Below, in pieces: positions 1-6,594 of a stretch of 64,000 nt of DNA (the stretch's first letter is position 1; each line of letters opens with the position of its first letter). The stretch comes from Rhodoferax sp. Its GTDB lineage: Bacteria; Pseudomonadota; Gammaproteobacteria; Burkholderiales; Burkholderiaceae_C. The notes under the pieces were generated by a model. The model worked only from the letters and a program-made list of their open reading frames with translations, was not told where the DNA came from and searched no databases. The stretch is from positions 1 to 64,000 of the forward strand of contig NZ_JAQTXM010000004.1 in the NCBI RefSeq assembly GCF_028688795.1. The letters are read 5' to 3'. A program made the position numbers and the translations under genes.

Positions 1-2
1 AG

Positions 3-212
3 CAAGCGACCGCTGCCGCACAAACGGCCGCGCAAGCGGCCGTAGCTGCTCTGGCTGCCAAGGCAGCAGCGCCGGCTGCCGCACCGGCCGCTAAGGCCGA
101 TTGGCTGGACTCCACGCCGGTGAAGATCGGCTTGGGCGTGGCCGCGGCCGGCGTAGTGGTCGGAGCTGGGTACTTCGCGTACAACCGCTTCTTCGGCAAC
201 AACGCCGAGTAA
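3..212 (+). CDS. C-terminal part of an Ala-rich small membrane protein (5' cut by window edge)
   Basis: The reading frame is open from the window edge to the TAA at 210-212, so the start lies upstream. The visible part begins with an Ala/Gln/Pro-rich low-complexity stretch and a few lysines. A single hydrophobic helix rich in Gly/Ala/Val follows, and the protein ends in NRFFGNNAE. The next gene (276-503) ends in a similar Gly/Ala/Val helix followed by SIFGNGD, so the two look like diverged tandem duplicates. A strong terminator follows. Function is not recognised; a small membrane-anchored phage protein is the most that can be said. Confidence 0.7.
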   Translation, partial: QATAAAQTAAQAAVAALAAKAAAPAAAPAAKADWLDSTPVKIGLGVAAAGVVVGAGYFAYNRFFGNNAE

Positions 213-223
213 GTGGTTTTTTG

Positions 224-250
224 GCCAGGTGAGAAATCACCTGGCTTTTT
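224..250 (+). terminator. Rho-independent terminator
   Basis: A GCCAGGTGA / TCACCTGGC stem with a GAAA-like loop is followed directly by a T run. It sits just after the stop of the first gene and ends before the ribosome binding site of the next. Confidence 0.85.
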
Positions 251-275
251 TGTGTTTTCTAAGAAGGAGAGTTTC

Positions 276-503
276 ATGGCTGATTTCAACTTCACCACTC
301 CGGTGGTGTCCCTATCGACCTCGGACGCTGCGTCCGAGGCAAGGAAATCGAAGTACGACGCGATTGCGTCGTCCTCTTTTGTATCCAACCTTGGCACTGC
401 TGCCAAAGTTGGGTTGTATGTTGGCGTCGCCGTTGGCGTCGCCACCATCGTGGCAGGCGGCGCACGCTGCCTGTCAAACTCGATCTTCGGCAACGGCGAT
501 TGA
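276..503 (+). CDS. small single-helix membrane protein, paralogue-like to its upstream neighbour
   Basis: The start is ATG 276, preceded by AAGGAGAG. An in-frame GTG at 213 lies in the upstream terminator region and is unlikely. The 75-residue product has a polar N-terminal half and one hydrophobic segment (about residues 43-65, KVGLYVGVAVGVATIVAGGA). It ends SIFGNGD, echoing FFGNNAE at the end of the preceding gene. There is no signal-peptidase site evident, so a tail-anchored inner-membrane topology is plausible. Holin-like or superinfection roles are possible for such proteins, but nothing in the sequence proves either. Confidence 0.7.
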   Translation: MADFNFTTPVVSLSTSDAASEARKSKYDAIASSSFVSNLGTAAKVGLYVGVAVGVATIVAGGARCLSNSIFGNGD

Positions 504-509
504 GACACA

Positions 510-539
510 TTAGAATCGAGTAACCCAATTCGATTCTAA
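510..539. other. 10-bp inverted repeat after a gene
   Basis: TTAGAATCGA (510-519) pairs with TCGATTCTAA (530-539) around a 10-nt loop. It has no clear T run on either strand. It may be an mRNA 3' hairpin or an operator. Confidence 0.5.
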
Positions 540-546
540 AAAACTA

Positions 547-645
547 CAGGAACATATCACTATGTTGGTGTAATAGGAAACACAGTTTCCTACTGCATCG
601 ATACGTGATATGTTCCTGCCTTCCTTTTATTTTTCTTTTTCTTTT
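547..645 (+). terminator. nested double-hairpin with T-rich tail
   Basis: CAGGAACATATCAC (547-560) pairs perfectly with GTGATATGTTCCTG (605-618). Inside it, TAGGAAAC (574-581) pairs with GTTTCCTA (585-592). A pyrimidine/T-rich tract follows to about 645. The next gene starts at 653, so this could terminate the upstream transcript or act as a leader structure for the downstream gene. Confidence 0.55.
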
Positions 646-652
646 TAACTCA

Positions 653-1027
653 ATGAGAAAAATCAAATTCAGAGACCAGGAGTACGATGCAGAAATGCTA
701 GTTCGCCTGGCACCTTTTGGTCGCCAAGAAACTGTGGAGACCGCCAACTTAATAAGTTCTTTTACTTGTAAGTTGGACGAAACGAAAACCGCCATACTCC
801 TGGACGGTAAATACCATCTGTTGACCGGGTCAGTTGACCGTACACAACCGACCCACTCCCTTCGTGTATTCAGCAAAGTGATCATGAAAAAAGCGTTGGT
901 GGTGAAGGCTGCGCCAGCACCTACCGTGGCGGACGTGAGTCGCACAGAGCGCAGAAAGCAGTGGAATAACAATAGCCCTGCGCGAGCGGCACATTACTCG
1001 CAAGGATACGACAACGAGTATTATTAA
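653..1027 (+). CDS. hypothetical phage protein
   Basis: ATG 653 (MRKIKFRDQEYDAEML) is preferred over an in-frame GTG at 605, which lies inside the inverted repeat. The product is 124 residues. The N-terminal two thirds look globular, and the C-terminal third is basic and Ala/Pro-rich, ending in Tyr/Asn/Asp residues. The start has no good ribosome binding site; the sequence before it is a T-rich tract. No domain is recognised. Confidence 0.55.
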   Translation: MRKIKFRDQEYDAEMLVRLAPFGRQETVETANLISSFTCKLDETKTAILLDGKYHLLTGSVDRTQPTHSLRVFSKVIMKKALVVKAAPAPTVADVSRTERRKQWNNNSPARAAHYSQGYDNEYY

Positions 1028-1051
1028 AAAACTCCACAACCGTATAGTCTG

Positions 1052-1090
1052 GTCGGGGATAGCCTAGCGGTTAGGAAACCGGACTGAATC
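1052..1090 (+). other. tRNA 5'-half-like sequence in a gene leader
   Basis: The stretch GGGGATAGCCTAGCGGTTAG and the following GGAAACCGGACTGAATC resemble the acceptor, D-arm and start of the anticodon arm of a tRNA (Gln-like). The 3' half is missing: no anticodon-stem partner, T-arm or CCA follows before the ATG at 1118. It is therefore not called a tRNA gene. Confidence 0.3.
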
Positions 1091-1117
1091 TCTCAATTGT
1101 TATCAAAGGAAAACACC

Positions 1118-1576
1118 ATGTCGAAAATCAATGAAAACGTCGTTGCTCTGGCAGACAAGCTCAAGGGCCACATCACCTACGCAGACAAGAAGCTGACTGT
1201 GTCTCCGGACGCGTACATCCAGACGCTGCCGGAAGGCCTGACTGCAGAGCACGTCAACGCGCTGCATGAGCACCACTCCATCCTGTTCCCTGCTGTCACA
1301 TTGGCTGGCGGCCAGGCCGGTCAGGGTGCGATGGAGAAAGAAAAAGACATCACGGCTCTGTCGCTCGAGTTCCCGATGATCGGCAAGGACCACTTCGACG
1401 TCCATTACAACCGCGAGCAAACGTTCCCGAACCCCGCCGGTGGCGAGCCCATCACCAAGTTCGGCACAGTCCGCACTGCACTGACCACGCACTCCGCCAT
1501 CTCTTCGCGCGGTGAAATGAACAAGGTCCGTGACTTCCTGAGCGCCGAAGCCCTCAAGGCATTCGCTGGCGAGTAA
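1118..1576 (+). CDS. hypothetical phage protein, 152 aa
   Basis: The start ATG 1118 (MSKINENVVALADKLKG) has AAAGGA 7 nt upstream; the in-frame TTG at 1097 is not needed. Codon use is strong and GC-rich, like the chimallin gene, suggesting high expression. The sequence is soluble, with helical N- and C-terminal segments and a central region rich in Gly/Ala and His. No family is recognised. A very strong terminator follows immediately, so it is probably a single abundant product, possibly a virion or internal protein. Confidence 0.75.
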   Translation: MSKINENVVALADKLKGHITYADKKLTVSPDAYIQTLPEGLTAEHVNALHEHHSILFPAVTLAGGQAGQGAMEKEKDITALSLEFPMIGKDHFDVHYNREQTFPNPAGGEPITKFGTVRTALTTHSAISSRGEMNKVRDFLSAEALKAFAGE

Positions 1577-1592
1577 ACACTCACAAACAAAA

Positions 1593-1648
1593 TACACCCA
1601 CACGACTTCAACGTCGTGTGGGTGTATGCCCTATCTATTTTTTTTGTT
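1593..1648 (+). terminator. strong Rho-independent terminator
   Basis: A perfect 14-bp stem, TACACCCACACGAC (1593-1606) with GTCGTGTGGGTGTA (1613-1626), has a TTCAAC loop. A T-rich run follows after about 12 nt. Confidence 0.9.
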
Positions 1649-2240
1649 TTGGCAAGCGTCTCTTTTGTATGAGAAGGAGCGTAATCTTTCTCCCAGTGAA
1701 CTTTCATTTACATTTAACGGAACTGCCTTGACAACCGAAATCCCGCTCTTTTCAGAAGAGCAATCCCATCTGAACATTTTTAGGCAACTCGATGAGATGC
1801 ATACCAAACACGGGTATGGAAACTCACGTCTACTGAAGATGCGCAACTACATCCAATTCATCAAGGATGCAGCGCCTTCAGCAGTATGGTCTTGCCGTAC
1901 CGGCATTGAAGAGAACTTCTTCAAAGAGGCTTGGGACATCACCATTGAAAACTATACGTACAGCCTTCTGGTTACCAGCCATAAGGCCACGAAGAGCCCT
2001 GCTAGCACCGTGCGCAACCCTGACACACCCAGGACCGTAGGGATCGTCCTGAAACACCTACAACACCATATTGCACCAGCTCAGAAAGAAATCGCTACAC
2101 GACTGCTCAGCACGGCATTCAATTCACACTCTGCGGACTGTACTTACACCATCGATACGGATGACCAAGAATGGTCGCTGCTCATGTATGACAACAAGAA
2201 CCACACCCATGCCATGATTGACGTGTTCATGAATCGTTAA
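1626..2240 (+). CDS. hypothetical phage protein, start uncertain
   Basis: The frame is open from ATG 1626, but that ATG is the last base pair of a terminator stem and has no ribosome binding site. GAAGGAG at 1673-1679 is a good binding site, yet no ATG/GTG/TTG follows it in frame, so the true start is unresolved. The confident part begins near NLSPSELSF. The body is about 185 residues, mixed alpha/beta, with several His residues near the end (NKNHTHAMIDVFMNR). No family is recognised. It ends at a bidirectional terminator facing the minus-strand tail genes. Confidence 0.6.
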   Translation: MPYLFFLFWQASLLYEKERNLSPSELSFTFNGTALTTEIPLFSEEQSHLNIFRQLDEMHTKHGYGNSRLLKMRNYIQFIKDAAPSAVWSCRTGIEENFFKEAWDITIENYTYSLLVTSHKATKSPASTVRNPDTPRTVGIVLKHLQHHIAPAQKEIATRLLSTAFNSHSADCTYTIDTDDQEWSLLMYDNKNHTHAMIDVFMNR

Positions 2241-2244
2241 ATTA

Positions 2245-2284
2245 CAGCATAAAGCCCTGGGGTTACTCCCAGGGCTTTATGCTG
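2245..2284. terminator. bidirectional terminator of the GCATAAA family
   Basis: CAGCATAAAGCCCTGGG (2245-2261) pairs with CCCAGGGCTTTATGCTG (2268-2284). It serves the converging genes at 1626-2240 and 2296-3159. The same outer GCATAAA/TTTATGC arms recur at many gene ends in this window. Confidence 0.9.
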
Positions 2285-2295
2285 CAGTGATATGA

Positions 2296-3159
2296 TCAGC
2301 TGCGGGCGACAGCAGTGGCACCCAACGACGTGGCGTTGTTCTCGTAGCCTTGTTCAGCACGAACCACATCAGGAGCGATTTCCTGAACGAAGGCCGGACG
2401 CAGGTACGGGTTGGCGTTGGTCATGTTGATGGTATCCAAGATGCGCTGAGCGAAGTCGCGCACACCTTGACCCGTTTGCGAAACACCAGCGAAAGTGATC
2501 GACAGTTCAGCTTGTTCACCGGCTGATTGCAGGTCACGCTTGCCAGTGATGTCACCAGTACCCTTGGGGTACATGTTGGTCGTCAGCCAGGCTTTTGACA
2601 CACTGGTGTGGCTCGAGTCCGGCTCGAAGAACAGCATGGTGGCACCGTACATGTCAGCAGCCAGGTCCTTCGGACGAATGTCGTTACCGATAGTGGCAAT
2701 GCCGGGCACCTTGGTGTCGGGGTCCATGATCAGCATAGTAATCCACTCGTGCAGCAGGTGCTGCATCGGGCGACCATACTTGTCAACCAAGGTGAAGACC
2801 GGTTCCGAGCGTGCGCGCGTCACGTTGGTCGGATCTTGCATCTTTTCACCGCCGCCACCCACGTCGGTTTCAGTCCAATCCACTTCGAGGCCAGCATTGA
2901 AGCCTTCGATGCTCTTGGGATGCAACTCGACCATGGACTTGAGTGCACCCACCCAGAAATCCGGATTGGGCAGGTACTGGAAGCCCTTAGGCGCTTCAAT
3001 CAGCAAACACACCAAATTGCGGCGGATGTAGGCTTGGTTGCTCACCCATTCGGTCAGGTTGGGCGAGTAGCCGCCCATACCGCCGTACCGCAGGTCGAAC
3101 ATAGGTGCTTTGCCACTGGCATAAGCACCATTTAAAATGGCATCAGACAGTCGTGTCAT
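2296..3159 (-). CDS. tail tube protein (phiKZ gp30-like)
   Basis: The 287-residue product lies directly downstream of the sheath gene on the same strand, as the tube does in phiKZ-like and most myophages. The sequence is Gly/Thr-rich and beta-prone with no membrane segment. Tube proteins polymerise as stacked hexamers inside the sheath and conduct DNA. The start ATG (3159) has AAAGAAAG upstream. A hairpin between sheath and tube (3188-3217) may lower read-through from the sheath. Assignment rests mainly on size and synteny; the fold cannot be proven by eye. Confidence 0.75.
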   Translation of the reverse strand: MTRLSDAILNGAYASGKAPMFDLRYGGMGGYSPNLTEWVSNQAYIRRNLVCLLIEAPKGFQYLPNPDFWVGALKSMVELHPKSIEGFNAGLEVDWTETDVGGGGEKMQDPTNVTRARSEPVFTLVDKYGRPMQHLLHEWITMLIMDPDTKVPGIATIGNDIRPKDLAADMYGATMLFFEPDSSHTSVSKAWLTTNMYPKGTGDITGKRDLQSAGEQAELSITFAGVSQTGQGVRDFAQRILDTINMTNANPYLRPAFVQEIAPDVVRAEQGYENNATSLGATAVARS

Positions 3160-3187
3160 GTTTTCTTTCTTTGAATTGATTTAACAT

Positions 3188-3217
3188 ACACTTTAGGGAC
3201 AGCTGCCCCTAAAGTGT
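3188..3217 (-). terminator. hairpin between sheath and tube genes
   Basis: ACACTTTAGGG (3188-3198) pairs with CCCTAAAGTGT (3207-3217). On the minus strand no good T run follows, so it may be an attenuator or processing site rather than a full terminator. Confidence 0.5.
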
Positions 3218-3226
3218 GCATGCATC

Positions 3227-5398
3227 TTAGGCATTCAGGTCAGAGCTGCGGTACGCCTCAATGGAGAGCAGCTGCACTGTCTTCATGTTGTTGGCGTACA
3301 GCTTGATCGGCAGCGTCCAGGAGAAGCCGCGCTGACCATCAGCTTGCGAAATGCGAGCTGCGGGCACCACCTTGAACATGTTAGCAAACACGCCGGCAGT
3401 GAGTTCTTCGACCTTTTGGTTGACCTTCTCAACCAGCTGCGAATCAGTCAACGTAGTGACGCCCGAGAAAGCGCGGTGAACGCGTTCACCCACCTTCTGG
3501 ATTTCGATGCAGGCCATCATCACGAAGAAGCTGTTGAGGACCGAGGTTTCGTCTTCGTAAACCGTCTTCAGCGCAGGGAAGTACAGCGTCTTGCGAGTGT
3601 GCGACAGCGGATAGTTCAGACCAGCATCCCAGTCTTTGTTGCGTTGCTTGGACGGTGTAAACGCAATGCTGACATCATCAAACATGGTGATGACGTTATT
3701 GGGCTCTTTGTCGAAGATGAACTCTTCTTTCCACTGGCCGTTCGAAGCGCCCATCATTCGGGCCGCCTTGTAGGCCAGCTCAATGGTCAACGGCAGGCGA
3801 TCGTTGTATTGGCTGTTGCGCAAGATGCCGTTACGGCCCATGATCAAACCACGGAAAACTGGGGTACCGAAGTAGTCCGATTCCGGGTAGTTCTGAAGCT
3901 TGGTGCGCAGCGTAACCGCCAGCGAGTTTTCCTCAGAAGCCGACAGCTGTCGACCGCCCACCACGTGAGGGCAGAGCACTACGCCAGTGTCTTTTCGCTC
4001 TGCGATGAACTTGCACAGTTCATACTTCGTGCTCACAGGAAAGCCTGTGTCGTAAATGATGGATTCAACGTTGACAGCAGTGTTCATCAGGTGACTGTCG
4101 GGGTTGGCATATTCAGCCACAGCCTCACTCACCAGCTCTGCAAACAGCGTGTCATTCATGGTGCCGTCGCTGCCGCAACGAGCCATCAGGTTGCTGCTCT
4201 CCGACAGCTGCGCGCCATCGATAGCAGCGCTGTCGATCATCAGCGAATAGTACGGCACACCAGTGGACGTCTTGGCGCTGATGAAGTTCATCATGTAGGC
4301 TTCGTCGTCGTTGCCGAACGTCAGGTCACTGGTGTCCCAGACATTGTTAGTGTCCAGAGCATCTTTCTCAGCCTCGTAGAACTGCTTGACCAGCAAGTCG
4401 ATGTTGGCCTCGTAGACATAAATGCCATTGAGGTCGCCGTACTTGGGAGCAAAGCGCAGATCGGTCGTGGTCTGATACTTGTTCAGGTAGATGTCTTTGA
4501 GCGTGATGCGCGCATCCGTATCCGTGTTGATTTGGTTCGGTTTGAACACGAAATCAAAGTACGGTTCGCCCGATTCAGTCTCCACCACGCGCGGCGCTGT
4601 GTTGGAGCTGGTGCGTCGCACTGCAGCCATACGGAACGGGTAAGCCTTGTTGCGCAGCAGCACGCCCGAGTTGACACCACCTGCGCTGTTCTCAGTGGGC
4701 GCCCAGATGCGCAGACCACAGTTGTTGAAGTACGAACCGTACGAGTTGGCCCAGAACTGCAGAATGGGGTAACGCTGGGACTGGGTCAGGCCTTCGACCT
4801 GATCGCCAGCCATGACCTTCGCTAAGCCGAACAGACTTTCGTCAGGGGCGCCGAACGTGTGGGTTGTAATCGCCGAGATCACCCACTTGGCTTTGTAGCA
4901 AGTCGCAGTCTTGCCGATACCGGCAGACAGTGCGGTGCCAGCAGGCAGTTCTTCGCCGGTGGAGGCATCCAGAACGATCGGGATCTCAATGCCAAACTGA
5001 TCCAGCTTGTAATTGCCAAAGCGGTCCCGATGGTACTGCTGCACCGAAGTGCGCAGAACATCCAGCGACAGCAAGAAATTGGCCTTAGGACCAGCGTCCT
5101 TGGGGATGACGCGCTCAATCATTTGAGCGTTCGCTGCCTCGTTGAGCTTGTTGGACAACGCGGTTTGGTGCGTAGCAAATGCCTTACGCAGGTCAAACGT
5201 GTCATCACCGTACATCTGGTTTCGGCCATTGCCAACAACCAGCTGCGGAAGGGTAGGACCTTTGGCGGCATACAGGTACACCTTAGGAAGGTGCTTCGGA
5301 ATGGCCTCCGGTGTGATGGCTGGGACGCGCGTGGACTTGTCTTGAGTCCCGAGCAATATGGTCATGGGCGCGCCATTGACTAAACTGGTATTTGACAT
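3227..5398 (-). CDS. contractile tail sheath protein (phiKZ gp29-like)
   Basis: This 723-residue protein matches the size and position of the phiKZ sheath (about 700 aa), next to the tube gene. It opens with a polar segment, carries a large mixed alpha/beta body with many exposed Asn/Thr/Tyr, and ends in a basic/beta stretch (QRGFSWTLPIKLYANNMKTV) typical of the sheath C-terminal domain that contacts the tube. Sheath subunits form the contractile sleeve driving injection. Codon use is GC-rich and regular, as in other abundant virion genes. A large antisense open frame at 3344-4825 is a shadow of this codon bias. Confidence 0.85.
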   Translation of the reverse strand: MSNTSLVNGAPMTILLGTQDKSTRVPAITPEAIPKHLPKVYLYAAKGPTLPQLVVGNGRNQMYGDDTFDLRKAFATHQTALSNKLNEAANAQMIERVIPKDAGPKANFLLSLDVLRTSVQQYHRDRFGNYKLDQFGIEIPIVLDASTGEELPAGTALSAGIGKTATCYKAKWVISAITTHTFGAPDESLFGLAKVMAGDQVEGLTQSQRYPILQFWANSYGSYFNNCGLRIWAPTENSAGGVNSGVLLRNKAYPFRMAAVRRTSSNTAPRVVETESGEPYFDFVFKPNQINTDTDARITLKDIYLNKYQTTTDLRFAPKYGDLNGIYVYEANIDLLVKQFYEAEKDALDTNNVWDTSDLTFGNDDEAYMMNFISAKTSTGVPYYSLMIDSAAIDGAQLSESSNLMARCGSDGTMNDTLFAELVSEAVAEYANPDSHLMNTAVNVESIIYDTGFPVSTKYELCKFIAERKDTGVVLCPHVVGGRQLSASEENSLAVTLRTKLQNYPESDYFGTPVFRGLIMGRNGILRNSQYNDRLPLTIELAYKAARMMGASNGQWKEEFIFDKEPNNVITMFDDVSIAFTPSKQRNKDWDAGLNYPLSHTRKTLYFPALKTVYEDETSVLNSFFVMMACIEIQKVGERVHRAFSGVTTLTDSQLVEKVNQKVEELTAGVFANMFKVVPAARISQADGQRGFSWTLPIKLYANNMKTVQLLSIEAYRSSDLNA

Positions 5399-5604
5399 AC
5401 GCTTATCAGTTCCTTAAAGTGGAGGGTGAGAATGACACACAGTGCATCAAACAATTTGCTTTTTAAGCAGGGATAATGTATTCATACACGCCTCCTTGTT
5501 CGATGATGATGACTTAACTAAGGCATACAATTGCACTACCCTACATGATGAAATAAAAAACATAATGTTGGTAGTTTATTTTTTAACACAAAAAGGAATT
5601 CAAA
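5399..5604. promoter_or_regulatory. divergent promoter region
   Basis: This 206-nt gap separates the minus-strand sheath gene from the plus-strand structural gene. It is AT-rich, and must hold promoters for both directions. No consensus box could be assigned with confidence. Confidence 0.45.
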
Positions 5605-6585
5605 ATGGCAATTTATAAAACCGCGTACGACACCACAGCCTGTTCTGGCGCCCGTGTACTGGACCTACAAGACAAACTGGCACGCAGTGTCTTGATGGGT
5701 GGTCTTGAATACAATAACATTAAGCTCAACGACCGCGATGAGCCCGTTACGTTAATGCTCTTACAGGGTGGCAATTCGGCCGCTGATGTGGTGCCTTATT
5801 TTAACCATCCCATTGAGATTAAGACCTCGCAAAGTAGCGTGAATGGAAGCACGTACAACTATGCAGTAGATGTACGTAACTTTGGCAAGTGGTACGCACC
5901 CAATCAAAAATTTGTAGTGCGCAATCGCCCTGAATTTGAATGGGCAATTAAGCGCGCGCTATTGAATCATGTTTGGCTTAATGCGCGTCCAGAACTGCTG
6001 CGTGATATCTCTGCTTTACCTGCCTCAGTATATTCATCCCTGATCAGTGAATGCATTGCGCGGCGTTTTGTACTGGATGCAGCAGAGCAAGCCACTGTTG
6101 CGGTGTTGGCCTGTTACTTCTACTACGGCTTGTTCACCAACGACACCGAGTTTGACGAGTTCCAGAAAAACAAGATTGTGGGCTCTATTTCCAGAATCAC
6201 ACGCATTCCTGCAGAGAAGGTCTTCTCCATTGTGGACGATTTGCCTGTGCTGTTTTCCTTAGAAGAGCTGTGCGATGCGTGCCGTGAAAAAACAGGCAGT
6301 GTTTCGTTAAACGACTTCAACGTGGGTGTGCTGATTGCAGTTGTGGCTGGCAATTGGTTTGGTACCAATGCCCGTGAGAACTTGGCTGTAGGTCTGGAAC
6401 ACATCCCTACCTGGATCATGATCGTCAATGCTTCGTTAACCGAAGCGACATATAAACGCAGCGTGCTGGCCAAAATCTCTGCACGCTACGACAAGAACAA
6501 TGCTGGCGAGAGCATGAACCGGTCGTTAAACCTCTTGCTGGGCGGTGCCAACATGGTGGAAGAAAACTTCATTAACCAAAACTAA
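5605..6585 (+). CDS. virion structural protein (phiKZ gp28-like position)
   Basis: The start ATG 5605 has AAAAGGAA 8 nt upstream. The 326-residue product has an N-terminal beta-rich region (about 1-130) and a helical C-terminal half with Leu/Val/Phe-rich helices. It is the first of three plus-strand genes (5605, 6595, 9147) packed with gaps of 9-14 nt between the sheath and terminase genes. In phiKZ this interval encodes structural proteins. No domain is recognised; a role in baseplate or tail assembly is inferred from position only. Confidence 0.65.
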   Translation: MAIYKTAYDTTACSGARVLDLQDKLARSVLMGGLEYNNIKLNDRDEPVTLMLLQGGNSAADVVPYFNHPIEIKTSQSSVNGSTYNYAVDVRNFGKWYAPNQKFVVRNRPEFEWAIKRALLNHVWLNARPELLRDISALPASVYSSLISECIARRFVLDAAEQATVAVLACYFYYGLFTNDTEFDEFQKNKIVGSISRITRIPAEKVFSIVDDLPVLFSLEELCDACREKTGSVSLNDFNVGVLIAVVAGNWFGTNARENLAVGLEHIPTWIMIVNASLTEATYKRSVLAKISARYDKNNAGESMNRSLNLLLGGANMVEENFINQN

Positions 6586-6594
6586 ATAAGCGCT

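Noticed and set aside
3344-4825. 493-residue antisense frame opposite the sheath gene
   Set aside because: Same codon-bias artefact, with no ribosome site and unnatural composition.
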